A DNA stretch of 19,163 bases from JBJXGE01 sp046154185 (GTDB taxonomy: Bacteria; Planctomycetota; UBA8108; UBA1146; JAJFFE01), in the NCBI GenBank assembly GCA_046154185.1, contig JBJXGE010000017.1:1-19163 (forward strand), in the 5' to 3' direction. The notes beneath the pieces are model-generated. The model did not search any database. It was not told the DNA's origin and saw only the letters and a list, made by a program, of their open reading frames with translations. Below, piece after piece: positions 6,029-14,458 of the stretch. The position numbers and the translations under genes were made by a program. Every line of letters begins with the position of its first letter. Position 1 is the first letter of the stretch.

Positions 6029-7666
6029 ATGAAATGTTTTCCGCGGAATTTACGAAAAGGTCCGGCCGTTCGGCTCTGCTCTGCTGGTGTTCTGATCGCG
6101 TGGCTGCTTTCGACGCTTCACGGCACCGCGCCTCCGGCGGGCGCGCCCGCCGACCCGGCGCGGGAGTTATTCAGCGGCAAAGTGCTGCGCGTCACGATTG
6201 AAACTACGTCGGAGGGGCGCGAGAGTCTGGGCAAAGAGCCGCGCACTTACGTGCCCGCGACCGTTAGAGTCGGCGATCTTGGAGCGTGGCCAAAAATCGG
6301 CATAAAACTCAAAGGTGCGGCCGGGAGTTTTCGCGAACTCGGTGACCGCCCAGGCCTGACACTCAAACTCGACAAGTTTGGTGATCCGCCGGACTTCTAC
6401 GGCCTCACCAAATTCCACCTCAACAACGCCGTGCAAGACGGCTCGTGGCTCAGCGAGTGGTTGGGCGCGCAGATTTTTGCTGCTGCCGGCTATCCGGCGC
6501 CGCGCGTCGCGCATGCACACCTAGTAGTAGACGGTCGTGATTTGGGCCTCTACGTGTTGCGCGAAGCTTTCGACCAAGACTTGCTGTTGCGCTGTTATGG
6601 GGATGCCAGCGGTAATCTCTACGACGGCGGGTTCTGCCAGGATATCTATGCCGAACTCGAGAAAGATTCGGGCAAAGGTACGGACGATCGTTCGGACCTG
6701 CGCGCTCTGCGAGAAGCGTGCACGGCCGCGCTTGTCAGCAAAGACTGGTCGGCGATTGAAAAGCAGGTCGACATTGGGGCGCTCATAGATTTTTTCGCGC
6801 TCGAAGCGATGCTTGCCCACTGGGACGGCTATGCCTTCAATCGCAATAACTACCGTTTGTATTTCGACCCGCGCGATGGACTGGCGCGCTTCCTACCGCA
6901 CGGAATGGACCAGTTGTTCGGTGACGCGGAGGCGGCGATTTTGCGTTTTCCACCGAGTCTGGTCGTCGGCGCAGTGCTCGCCAATCCCGAATGGCGGAAG
7001 CGATACCGCAAGCGCGTTGTCGCGCTTGTTCCACATTTCAATCCCCAGAAGTGGTTCCCACGCATCGATGCAATGGCTGAGCTGTTGGCGCCGACCTTGG
7101 CATTGGTGAGCAAGGAGGCCCGCCTGGGGCATGTCGATGCGATTCGCGATCTCAAGGCGCGAGTGGCGGCCCGCTACGGGCAGCTTCAGACGCAATCTCG
7201 CGCACCCGAGCCCACGCCCGTACATTTTCGCGGCGACAAACCTCAGCTGGTAAAGGGTTGGAATCCGGCCGGCGAGACGGAAGGCGTTGTGCTGCGCAAG
7301 AAAAACATCGACGGCGCAATGGCGCTGCAAGTCTCTTGCGCGAAATCAGGCGAACAGGTCGGTGGCTGGCGTACCTCGCTGTTATTGGCTCGTGGTCGCT
7401 ATCGCTTGATCGCGATGGCGCGCGCCGACGCAGTCGAAGCCCCCGCGGCCGACGAGGACGGCGAAGTGCGAGGCGGCGTATTTCTTGCTGTCGACGACGC
7501 GCGCAGCGAGCAGCTATTTGCGAACACGCGCTGGAAGCTACTCAGCTGTGAATTCGAGGTCAGCGAATTTCAACGAGAAGTCGAGCTGGCGCTTCGCCTG
7601 CGAGCGATCGCAGGATCGGCATCGTTTGGAATCGAGACTCTGAAAATCGCGCGAGTCTCGGAATGA
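6029..7666 (+). CDS. Exported CotH-kinase-like protein
   Basis: This is a 545-residue protein with an N-terminal basic stretch and hydrophobic segment (residues about 1-35), consistent with Sec export. The central part (about 50-380) belongs to the CotH protein-kinase-like family: IGIKLKG (90-96), TKFHLNNAVQDGSWLSEWLG (127-146), AHAHLVVDGRDLGLYVLRE, and the family signature LAHWDGYAFNRNNYRLYFDP followed by FLPHGMDQLF (about 262-297). Spore-coat CotH phosphorylates protein serines using ATP; planctomycete homologues are exported and uncharacterised. The C-terminal 130 residues, after a proline-rich linker, look like a jelly-roll carbohydrate-binding domain (inference from strand pattern). ATG 6029 is preferred over ATG 6008 because CAGGAG lies eight bases before it. 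It converges on moxR with only 40 bp between stops. Confidence 0.88.
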   Translation: MKCFPRNLRKGPAVRLCSAGVLIAWLLSTLHGTAPPAGAPADPARELFSGKVLRVTIETTSEGRESLGKEPRTYVPATVRVGDLGAWPKIGIKLKGAAGSFRELGDRPGLTLKLDKFGDPPDFYGLTKFHLNNAVQDGSWLSEWLGAQIFAAAGYPAPRVAHAHLVVDGRDLGLYVLREAFDQDLLLRCYGDASGNLYDGGFCQDIYAELEKDSGKGTDDRSDLRALREACTAALVSKDWSAIEKQVDIGALIDFFALEAMLAHWDGYAFNRNNYRLYFDPRDGLARFLPHGMDQLFGDAEAAILRFPPSLVVGAVLANPEWRKRYRKRVVALVPHFNPQKWFPRIDAMAELLAPTLALVSKEARLGHVDAIRDLKARVAARYGQLQTQSRAPEPTPVHFRGDKPQLVKGWNPAGETEGVVLRKKNIDGAMALQVSCAKSGEQVGGWRTSLLLARGRYRLIAMARADAVEAPAADEDGEVRGGVFLAVDDARSEQLFANTRWKLLSCEFEVSEFQREVELALRLRAIAGSASFGIETLKIARVSE

Positions 7667-7706
7667 CTACGGATGCTCGCTTGCTCTGACTTCGATTGTC
7701 ATATCC

Positions 7707-8714
7707 TCACGACGCGAGCGCGTCGGTCGCGACTTCCGGCACTTGGCTCATGACTTCGTCGAGCAGCTCGTCGGCGCGTTTGCCCTCGGCTTCGCCTTCG
7801 AAGTTGAGGAGGATTCGGTGCCGTAATGCCGGCGGCGCCGTCGCGCGCACGTCTTGGAAGCTGACGTTGAAGCGACCAGCGAGCGCGGCGCGGATCTTCG
7901 CGCCGAGCAGCAGCGCTTGTCCGCCGCGCGGGCTCGCGCCGTAGCGCACGAAGCGCCGAATCGCATCGGGCGCACCGGCTTGTTGCGGATGTGTCGCGAG
8001 CACGACGCGGATCGCGTAGTCGCGCACGTGCGGCGCCACGAGAATTTCGCGCACGAGCCGTTGGAACGCGATGATCTGCGGCCCGTCGATCGCGCGCACG
8101 GGCGTCGCTTGGTAGACGTCGGTCGTGCGACCCAAGACTTCGCCGAGCTCAGCGCGCGACGGGAAATTCACCAGCACTTTGAACAAGAACCGATCGAGCT
8201 GCGCTTCCGGTAGCGGATACGTGCCATCCATCTCGAGCGGATTCTGGGTCGCCAGCACAAGGAACGGCTCCTCGAGCGTGTAGTGCTCGCGCCCCACCGT
8301 CACCGTATGTTCTTGCATCGCCTCGAGCAACGCCGATTGCGTCTTCGGGGTCGCGCGATTCACTTCGTCCGCCAAAATGATCTGCCCAAAGATCGGACCA
8401 CGCTGGAACTGAAACTCGCGGCCACCCTTGTCGCTCTCCATGACAATGCGCGTGCCGATGATGTCGGCGGGCATGAGATCCGGCGTGAACTGAATGCGCG
8501 AGTACTTGAGATCGAGCACGCTCCCGAGCGTGCGCACGAGCAGCGTCTTGCCAAGCCCCGGCACACCCTCGAGCAAGCAATGGCCACCCGCGAAAAGCGC
8601 GGTCAGCGTGTTCGCCACCACCTCATCTTGGCCGACCACGACCTTCGCGACCTCTTGGCGAATGCGTTGGAACGCGTCGCGAAACTCGCTGAGCCGTTGT
8701 TCAAGTGCATTCAT
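7707..8714 (-). CDS. MoxR-family AAA+ ATPase
   Basis: This 335-residue AAA+ ATPase of the MoxR/RavA group acts as a chaperone-like factor for assembly or activation of protein complexes, usually with von Willebrand A-domain partners. Visible motifs are Walker A GVPGLGKT (50-57), Walker B IILADE (112-117) followed by NRA, sensor 1 ATQNP (155-159), the LPEAQLDRF arginine-finger region (168-176) and sensor 2 GASPRG (259-264). Length and motif order are typical of the family, and the ATG at 8712-8714 gives the expected N terminus (FRDAFQRIRQEV-KVVVGQD). In most genomes moxR is followed by a DUF58 gene and VWA or transglutaminase genes. Here the next gene downstream is the convergent CotH-like gene, so this copy has no partner operon inside the window. 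Confidence 0.96.
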   Translation of the reverse strand: MNALEQRLSEFRDAFQRIRQEVAKVVVGQDEVVANTLTALFAGGHCLLEGVPGLGKTLLVRTLGSVLDLKYSRIQFTPDLMPADIIGTRIVMESDKGGREFQFQRGPIFGQIILADEVNRATPKTQSALLEAMQEHTVTVGREHYTLEEPFLVLATQNPLEMDGTYPLPEAQLDRFLFKVLVNFPSRAELGEVLGRTTDVYQATPVRAIDGPQIIAFQRLVREILVAPHVRDYAIRVVLATHPQQAGAPDAIRRFVRYGASPRGGQALLLGAKIRAALAGRFNVSFQDVRATAPPALRHRILLNFEGEAEGKRADELLDEVMSQVPEVATDALAS

Positions 8715-8927
8715 ATCGAGATTCCGTAACTCTCACGCACAGGTGCCGACTTCGCATCCTCCCCGGCAAACGCGGGCGGATTCTAACGGGCACCGTCTAC
8801 GGCGGTGAGGAATTTCCGCGCAAAACGGGCGACGCGCCCTATAGCAGCCGAGCCGTCGCTGCTTATACTGCGCGGTCGACTCCGGCCGACAACTCAACCC
8901 GGCATATGGCCGAAAGGAATAGCATCG
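8715..8927. other. Divergent intergenic region between moxR and the lipoprotein gene
   Basis: This 213-bp region must hold promoters for both flanking genes. A TATACT hexamer at 8874-8879, set in very GC-rich DNA 48 bases before the lipoprotein start, is the best -10 candidate, but I see no matching -35. GAAAGGAA at 8912-8919 is the ribosome binding site of the rightward gene. An in-frame upstream ATG at 8805 would add 41 arginine-rich residues before the lipoprotein signal and is considered non-coding. Confidence 0.4.
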
Positions 8928-9785
8928 ATGTCGCGTCGTGCCAGCCTCCCTCAAGGATCTCGTTACGCGGTGCTCACCAGCGTGTGGACTTGCTTGTCGT
9001 TGTCGCTCGCGTCCTGCGTGATCCCGAATGACCCGCCGACCTCGACCGCGCCGCCTTCGCTCGCCGAGTACCACACAAACCGAGACGTTGAGCTGAGCGG
9101 CATAAACGTGCGCACTCTGATCATTCAAAGCGGCAGTGGCACACTCAACATCGTCGGCGATCCGACGGAACGTCGCATCACGGCGAGCGCCGCGATTCAC
9201 ACCCGCGCGCGCGCGACCGACCTCAATGAACCCAAACGCATCGCCGAAGAAATCCAACTCGAGTTTCGCGCGCGCGACACCGAGAATCCCGAACTCGTCG
9301 TGACGAGTCCGCGCCTCGTCGGTGACCAGAGTTATGTCGCGCATCTCACCGTGCGCATGCCCGCCGGCGTCCGACTCACGGTCGTCGATGGCGCCGGCGA
9401 CATCGAAATCAGCAATCTCAGTGAAGGTGTAAACGTCACGAGCGAGAACGGCGTCGTTCACATTCACGATGTGCAGGGCGGAGTTCAGCTCTCGACGGGC
9501 GGCACGAAAACGACGGTCACTGAGTGTACGGGGTTGATCCGCGTCGCCGACGGTCACGGCGCGCTCGACGTCACGTTGGTCACGGGTGACGTCGAGGTCA
9601 CTGACACCAGCGGCGAGTTATTGGTCGCGGGCATCACGGGAAACGTGTTGGCGCGCAACAACCCGGGCTCGCCGAAATTCCGCGCGATCGAGGGCGACCT
9701 CGTGCTCCAGAACATCTCGCCGAACGACGCCAAGGTCGATGGCGTGTCGGGTTCGATTACCTATCCCACTGCCGCGAAGCCGTAG
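8928..9785 (+). CDS. DUF4097-like (putative adhesin) lipoprotein
   Basis: This 285-residue protein begins with a lipoprotein signal: a basic start MSRR, a hydrophobic run, then SLASC with the lipidation cysteine at residue 30. After a proline- and threonine-rich linker, the rest is beta-strand sequence in short repeated turns with G-[DV]-[IV]-x-[IV]-x-[DN] character (GDIEISNLSEGVNVTSENG, GDVEVTDTSGELLVAGITG, GDLVLQNISPNDAKVDGVSG). That pattern is typical of the DUF4097/putative-adhesin beta-helix family. Its function in the cell envelope is unknown. The start at 8928 is set by GAAAGGAA eight bases upstream and by the signal peptide. The stop TAG (9783-9785) directly abuts the ATG of the EboE-like gene, so the two are probably co-translated. 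Confidence 0.84.
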   Translation: MSRRASLPQGSRYAVLTSVWTCLSLSLASCVIPNDPPTSTAPPSLAEYHTNRDVELSGINVRTLIIQSGSGTLNIVGDPTERRITASAAIHTRARATDLNEPKRIAEEIQLEFRARDTENPELVVTSPRLVGDQSYVAHLTVRMPAGVRLTVVDGAGDIEISNLSEGVNVTSENGVVHIHDVQGGVQLSTGGTKTTVTECTGLIRVADGHGALDVTLVTGDVEVTDTSGELLVAGITGNVLARNNPGSPKFRAIEGDLVLQNISPNDAKVDGVSGSITYPTAAKP

Positions 9786-11021
9786 ATGCGGCTCACGCGC
9801 GGGCGGGGCGCGCCATTCCATCTGTCGTATGAAATGAACGCGCACCCGGCCGAAAGTCGGCGCGACTTCGCCGCGGCGCTCGAGACCTACGTCGAACCGA
9901 TTCGCGCGCGCCTCGCGCCGAACCACGCGTTCGGACTGTGCCCGCACATCGGACGCCGACTCGTGCACGCGCTCGCATCGGCGCGTGCGCGGGCGCAGCT
10001 CAAGAGCCGACTCGCCGAGCGCAACCTCTATATCTTCAGCATCAACGCATTCCCGCTCGCGCCCTTTCACGCGCGCCGTGTGAAGGAGCGCGTTTACGCG
10101 CCGTCCTGGGCCGACCGCGAGCGCGCTGATCTCACGTGCGCGATCGCCGACGTGCTTGCGGATGTCTTGCCAACGGGCGTCGCCGGCAGTGTGTCGACGC
10201 TTGGCGGCAGCTATCGCTTCTGGCGCGACGACGTGGCGGAGCGCCACCGCATGGCGCAGCACTATCTGCAAGTCGTCGCGCATCTCGCGCGCCTCGAGCG
10301 CGAACGCGGAATCACGATCGTGCTCGCCGCCGAGCCCGAGCCGGATACGACTTTCGAAGACGCGGCTGACGTCGTGCAGTTTCGCGATGACTACTTACTT
10401 CCAGCCCTGCGGGCCGGACTCGAGCGACCACTCAAAGTCGCGCGCGCGGAGGCGGAGGCGCTGCTCGCGCGCTTCTTCTGCGTCAACCTCGACGTCTGCC
10501 ATCAATCGGTGTTGTTCCGCGATCCGGTTGCAGAGTGGCGGGCGCTCACGCGCTCGGGGCTTCGCGTCGCGAAGCTCCATCTCACAAGCGCGCTCGCGCT
10601 TCGTCGACCGGGTCGCGCGCCCGCGGCACTCCGCGAGCTCATGAGATTCGACGAGCCGCGTTACCTGCATCAGTTCGCGGGCACGTCGGCGACGCGCGCA
10701 TCCGACGCGCTCGATCGCGGCCGCGATCTCGGCGAACTCAACTCGGCGCGCGCGCGCGCCCTCGAAGAAGTCCGGGTCCACTTCCACGTCCCGTTGTCCG
10801 CTGCCCGCGTCGGCCGTTTGCAGACGACGCGCGCCGACACCGCGCGTGCGCTCAACTACGCCTTGTCACTGCGCGAACCGCCGCACCTCGTCATCGAAAC
10901 TTACACATGGCCGCTCTTGGCGCGTAATGGCGGCGCCCAAGCGCTCGTCCACGGAATCACTCGTGAATACCGTTGGGTGTTGGCGGCGGCGCGCGCGCGG
11001 GGATTCGAGCCCAGCGACTGA
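9786..11021 (+). CDS. eboE: EboE-like sugar-phosphate-isomerase-fold (TIM-barrel) protein
   Basis: This 411-residue cytoplasmic protein matches EboE, the xylose-isomerase-like TIM-barrel member of the ebo cluster, which is linked to export of secondary-metabolite precursors to the periplasm in cyanobacteria and other bacteria. Signatures as I recall them are the N-terminal HLSYEMNAHPAES (12-24; usually HLTYCTNIHPGE), LYIFSINAFPLAPFHARRVKERVYAPSW (81-108), GSVSTLGGSYRFW, AAEPEP (181-186), NLDVCHQS (234-241), KLHLTSAL (263-270), VHFHVPL and VIETYTW (369-375). Glu183, Glu185, Asp236, His239, His265, His334 and Glu371 could line a metal site, by analogy with this fold. The start ATG immediately follows the lipoprotein stop codon, without its own ribosome binding site. 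No eboA, B, C, D or F homologue lies in the window, so this is a solitary copy with an envelope lipoprotein as its only close partner. Confidence 0.85.
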   Translation: MRLTRGRGAPFHLSYEMNAHPAESRRDFAAALETYVEPIRARLAPNHAFGLCPHIGRRLVHALASARARAQLKSRLAERNLYIFSINAFPLAPFHARRVKERVYAPSWADRERADLTCAIADVLADVLPTGVAGSVSTLGGSYRFWRDDVAERHRMAQHYLQVVAHLARLERERGITIVLAAEPEPDTTFEDAADVVQFRDDYLLPALRAGLERPLKVARAEAEALLARFFCVNLDVCHQSVLFRDPVAEWRALTRSGLRVAKLHLTSALALRRPGRAPAALRELMRFDEPRYLHQFAGTSATRASDALDRGRDLGELNSARARALEEVRVHFHVPLSAARVGRLQTTRADTARALNYALSLREPPHLVIETYTWPLLARNGGAQALVHGITREYRWVLAAARARGFEPSD

Positions 11022-11121
11022 GGCTTTGCTCGACACGAGAATCTTCCGTGCCGCGCTGCGCATTCGCGCGACGAGCGTTATCCTCAGCGCGTCGCTGAAC
11101 TACCCGTTGGAGGATTCTTCC

Positions 11122-12549
11122 TTGCGATCACTGCCACGAAAACTGATTTACACGACGGCGACGCTCGCGGCGCTTTGCGCCGCGTCAGCGACGACGCGAT
11201 GCGGCGCGGCCGAGTTACCGTTCGGCGCGGGTCAGCATCGAACGTACCTTGGCACGCTCTCGATCATCCCCGCGCTAACTGCATCGAGCGGCGAGGAGCG
11301 CCTCGACTACGATGTGTTGCTTTACGCGCTCGTGTTTCATGAGCACGACAACGGCGAGCCGCAGGCCGTGTTGTTGCGGGTCGCGCTCACCCCACGCGCG
11401 AAAGCGCCGACGAGTGAATCTTCGCAGCCGCCGCCGCGCGTCGCCGAAGATCGCTACGTGTTTCTAGAACTCGGCGCGGATCGGCGCGTGACAGAAGGCT
11501 TTGGTCATTGGCATCTGCCGGCCATCGAGCAGCTCGTTGTTTCGCCGGTGCCGCCGAAGTCGGAGACTCGCACGGTGATGAACTTCGTGTCGCCGTGCGG
11601 TTCCTTCCCGGTAACGCAAGAGTGGACACGCACGCCCAGCGCGGAAGAAACGAAACCGCTGCAGATCGAGGGACGCGGGCCACGGCGCGCGCCGGCAACC
11701 GAGGCGTCGCCGCCGAGCAAGGTCGGCACTGAAATCGTCGACCTGGTCGAGCGTTATTCGATCGTGGGGCGACCGGAGGGCGCGCTGGTCCAGTCGTACA
11801 ACCTCAGTTATTGCTGTGCCCGCTCGCGCGAAGCCGGCGGTGAGGTTCGCGTTGAACTCAGCCTCGAACTCTCGGGCGCGGGCGAGATCGAAGAAAACCT
11901 GCGTTTCCAGCATCGAGCGGAGCTTGGCACGTTGCGCCATTTCTTGAAACAGGTCGGCCCGTCGGCGAATCTCGACGAACTCGCCGAGATCTGCGTCATG
12001 CTGCGCGAGCGGTTGTTGGGATCGCCCTACCGCGAACTCGGAGTTGATACTTTAGAAGAACTCATCGAAGAAACTCGAGCCGCGCGCGCCGACCTCATAG
12101 CTGAGCAAGTGCGACTCGAAGAACTGCTTGGCAAACCGCTCGCGGGATTCACAGCGCAAGATCTACCCGTGGCCAAGCAGTCGGACCAAGTCACGGTGCT
12201 CGTGCTGATCGACGAAAAAAGCGTCGCGAGCGCCGCGCTCCTTGCTGCACTCAAAGCGCCGCTCGAGGGCGCGCGCGAACGGGTCTGCGCCATCGGCCTC
12301 AGTCGGGCGCCCGCGAACGACGTCGCGCTCGCGACCTGGGCCAAGCAGAATGCGGGGACGGTAACGATCGCTTCCGGCTACGCGTCGCTCTTTGAATCGC
12401 ACCGCTTGAGCCGATTGCCGGTCGTTCTCATCCTCGATGCGGAACGCGTCGTGCGCGCGATCCATGTCGGCTTCGACGCCGAGGCCGGCCCGCGCGAGAT
12501 CGCCGACAAACTGCAAGGTGTGCTCGACGTCACGCGGGGAAAGAAGTGA
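11122..12549 (+). CDS. Exported protein of unknown function with a thioredoxin-like C-terminal region
   Basis: This 475-residue protein is read from TTG 11122, because GGAGGA at 11109-11114 sits seven bases upstream and the frame then opens with a good signal peptide (MRSLPRKLIYTTATLAALCAASATTRCGAAE). Longer upstream reading overlaps the EboE gene and is implausible. Residues about 30-330 match no family I know. They contain strand-rich sequence (YDVLLYALVFHEHDNGE, AEDRYVFLELGADRRVTEGFGHWHLP) and a CC pair in SYCCARSRE. The last ~135 residues have a TlpA/thioredoxin-like pattern: GKPLAGFTAQDL, VTVLVLIDEKSVASAALLAAL, then LSRLPVVLILDAERVVRAIHVGF with the family's cis-proline position. No CxxC is present where it would fall, so a redox role is unlikely. 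It stands 100 bp from eboE and may have its own promoter (TATCCT at 11079-11084 is a weak -10 candidate). Confidence 0.78.
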   Translation: MRSLPRKLIYTTATLAALCAASATTRCGAAELPFGAGQHRTYLGTLSIIPALTASSGEERLDYDVLLYALVFHEHDNGEPQAVLLRVALTPRAKAPTSESSQPPPRVAEDRYVFLELGADRRVTEGFGHWHLPAIEQLVVSPVPPKSETRTVMNFVSPCGSFPVTQEWTRTPSAEETKPLQIEGRGPRRAPATEASPPSKVGTEIVDLVERYSIVGRPEGALVQSYNLSYCCARSREAGGEVRVELSLELSGAGEIEENLRFQHRAELGTLRHFLKQVGPSANLDELAEICVMLRERLLGSPYRELGVDTLEELIEETRAARADLIAEQVRLEELLGKPLAGFTAQDLPVAKQSDQVTVLVLIDEKSVASAALLAALKAPLEGARERVCAIGLSRAPANDVALATWAKQNAGTVTIASGYASLFESHRLSRLPVVLILDAERVVRAIHVGFDAEAGPREIADKLQGVLDVTRGKK

Positions 12550-12581
12550 GCGAACCGAAACCGCGACCCCGCTTCGCTCAC
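12546..12581. repeat. Inverted repeat at the stop codon of the exported protein gene
   Basis: GTGAGCGAA (12546-12554, overlapping the TGA stop) and TTCGCTCAC (12573-12581) form a perfect 9-bp stem around an 18-base loop. There is no T-tract, so it could be an mRNA-stabilising hairpin, a factor-dependent terminator element or chance. Confidence 0.4.
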
Positions 12582-12686
12582 ACGCGCGCTTGCAGTTGTG
12601 GCGGCGAGCGGGCATAACACCCAACATTCCGCGACCGGACTACGCCGCGTCCAGGGAGCAGAACAACGGGGAAGTGAGCGCCTGCG

Positions 12687-13967
12687 ATGCAAGGCCCGTC
12701 GCGCTATCGTGTCTGCGGCGATAAATCGATCGTAGTTTTGGTGGTTGCGATGGCCGCGTTGTTGACGATCGCCGTCGGCGGTTGCTGTGCACCGAAGAAA
12801 GGCACCGGCAAAGAATACGATCGGGCGTTACCGTCCGGCACCGCGGCGCTCGTGCCGGTGCCAGAGTCTGAGTATCCTGACTTCACCCAGATCTACAGCA
12901 CGGATCCGGCGACCATTGACGCGCTCGATCAAAGCTTGAGTTATTTCTCGAAACCATCTTCCCACAAGTATTTTCCTTACCAGACGCTCGATCGCGCCAT
13001 CGAACACGAGACACAAGTCGCAAGCCTGGAGCGACTGCGCGCCATTTATTTAGAAGCCGGCGATGCCGAGGAGTTCGCGACGCGAATCAAACAAGACTTC
13101 AACGTCTATCGCTCCGTCGGTTGGGATGCGGCGAGCGGCGAGGTGCTCTTCACGGGCTACTACACGCCGATCTTCGAAGGCCGAGTCAAACCCGATGCGA
13201 AGTTTCGCTATCCGCTCTATCGCCGACCGGCGGACCTCGTCACGGATGAAGAAGGTCAGCCGCTTGGTCGTCGCACGGCCGAGGGCCGAGTGGTGTCGTA
13301 CTATTCGCGCAGCGAAATAGAAACACGCGGATTGCTGCGCGGCAGCGAATTGGTCTACCTGGCCGATCCATTTCAGGTCTACATCGTGCACGTACAAGGT
13401 TCGGCGCGCATTCAACTCCCCGATCGCATGATGTATGTCGGTTACGCCGGTAAGACCGATCGCGCCTACAAGAGCATCGGCACGGAACTCGTCAACCGCG
13501 GCAAGTTCGCGAAAAGTGATTTGTCACTCAAGCGGCTGATCGAATACTTCCGTGCGCACCCCGAGGAAGTCGACGAAGTCTTGGCGCTGAACGAGTCCTA
13601 CGTCTTCTTCACCGACACCGCCGAAGCGGGACCATTCGGCAGCATCGGCGTGGCTGTCACGCCCGAGCACAGCATCGCGACCGATAAACAGGTCTTCCCG
13701 CGCGGCGGTCCGGTGATCGCGGTCACGAGCCTGCCGACGCCGACACGCGGCGGCGATCTCCTCACGTCACAGCCGCACACTGGGCTCTACTTCGATCAAG
13801 ATACCGGTGGCGCAATCAAGTCCGCGGGGCGAGCAGACCTCTATCTCGGAGTCGGGCCGGAAGCCGAGAACATCGCGGGTCACGTGAAAAATGAGGGGCG
13901 GCTCTTCTACATCTTCCTGAAGGAAGAGCAGGTCGCCGCCGCTGCTCTCAGACCTGACGGGAGCTGA
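12687..13967 (+). CDS. mltA: MltA-family membrane-bound lytic murein transglycosylase (lipoprotein)
   Basis: This 426-residue protein has a membrane signal ending in AVGGC, with Cys33 as the predicted lipidation site, which places it in the envelope. The MltA domain covers residues about 150-300 (VLFTGYYTPIFEG, RYPLYRRP, LADPFQVYIVHVQGSARIQLPD). A C-terminal 3D (double-psi barrel) domain covers about 330-412 (QDTGGAIKSAGRADLYLGVGPEAENIAGHVKNEGRLF). MltA cleaves the glycan strands of peptidoglycan, forming 1,6-anhydromuramyl ends. The catalytic aspartate of the E. coli enzyme corresponds to Asp384 in RADLYLG here, so the enzyme should be active. GGGGAAGTGAG lies about eight bases before ATG 12687. 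The gene stands alone, 137 bp after the previous stop. Its presence fits the current view that planctomycetes make peptidoglycan. Confidence 0.94.
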   Translation: MQGPSRYRVCGDKSIVVLVVAMAALLTIAVGGCCAPKKGTGKEYDRALPSGTAALVPVPESEYPDFTQIYSTDPATIDALDQSLSYFSKPSSHKYFPYQTLDRAIEHETQVASLERLRAIYLEAGDAEEFATRIKQDFNVYRSVGWDAASGEVLFTGYYTPIFEGRVKPDAKFRYPLYRRPADLVTDEEGQPLGRRTAEGRVVSYYSRSEIETRGLLRGSELVYLADPFQVYIVHVQGSARIQLPDRMMYVGYAGKTDRAYKSIGTELVNRGKFAKSDLSLKRLIEYFRAHPEEVDEVLALNESYVFFTDTAEAGPFGSIGVAVTPEHSIATDKQVFPRGGPVIAVTSLPTPTRGGDLLTSQPHTGLYFDQDTGGAIKSAGRADLYLGVGPEAENIAGHVKNEGRLFYIFLKEEQVAAAALRPDGS

Positions 13968-14458
13968 GAAGTCCCGGGGCGCCGGGCAGCCAGCTCGTTG
14001 CGGCGGAAGAACTTAAGTTTCGCGTCGCGAGTTTCGGCCGTTCCGCAACGACTCTCGGCTTGGTGCGCATTCCTGACGGTCGGTTCGCCCCGAGGGACGG
14101 AGCCGCGGCAAAGAGCCCCATAGCCGCCGTCACCGCGTACGGCTAATATTCCGCGTCCGTTTTGTGTCTGGTTTTGAGGTGTTGGAAGTTCCTCGTCGGT
14201 CGTGGGCTACCTCATTCTTGACCATTTTGGTCGCGGTGCGCGCTCCGGGTCGAGCGACGCGCTAGCACGGTTGCAGTTCGTTTCCGAGCAACCGTTTGAG
14301 TCCACGCATTGAGACGCAGGCCATTGGCTACGCATCGCACGAGCACCGGGAAGTCCCCGGCCGCGTGGCCCGCGCGTATCAACCGATCGACCCGCACGAC
14401 GAACTTCTAGAACTTCGCGAGCAAGTGCTTTTTCGGAGTGAGAGTGAGGATCTGGGAG
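13968..14458. other. Gene-free region before the first dockerin-like paralog
   Basis: About 490 bp without a credible gene on either strand. TAATAT at 14144-14149 is an isolated AT-rich hexamer that could be a -10, with no clear -35. TTGACC at 14218-14223 overlaps a small palindrome (GACC-ATTTT-GGTC, 14220-14232), but nothing like a -10 lies 16-18 bases after it. A short CCCGG-GGCG-CCGGG hairpin just after the MltA stop lacks a T-tract. GTGAGGATCTGGGAG directly before 14459 supplies the ribosome binding site of the next gene. Confidence 0.45.

Noticed and set aside
8805..8927. Longer start for the DUF4097-like lipoprotein
   Set aside because: It would place 41 basic residues before a normal lipoprotein signal that has its own ribosome binding site.
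10846..11121. Longer start for the exported thioredoxin-like protein
   Set aside because: It overlaps the EboE gene by about 175 bp and hides the signal peptide. TTG 11122 has a strong GGAGGA site.
14218..14240. Sigma-70 promoter at TTGACC
   Set aside because: There is no -10-like sequence at 16-18 bp spacing, and the hexamer sits inside a small palindrome.
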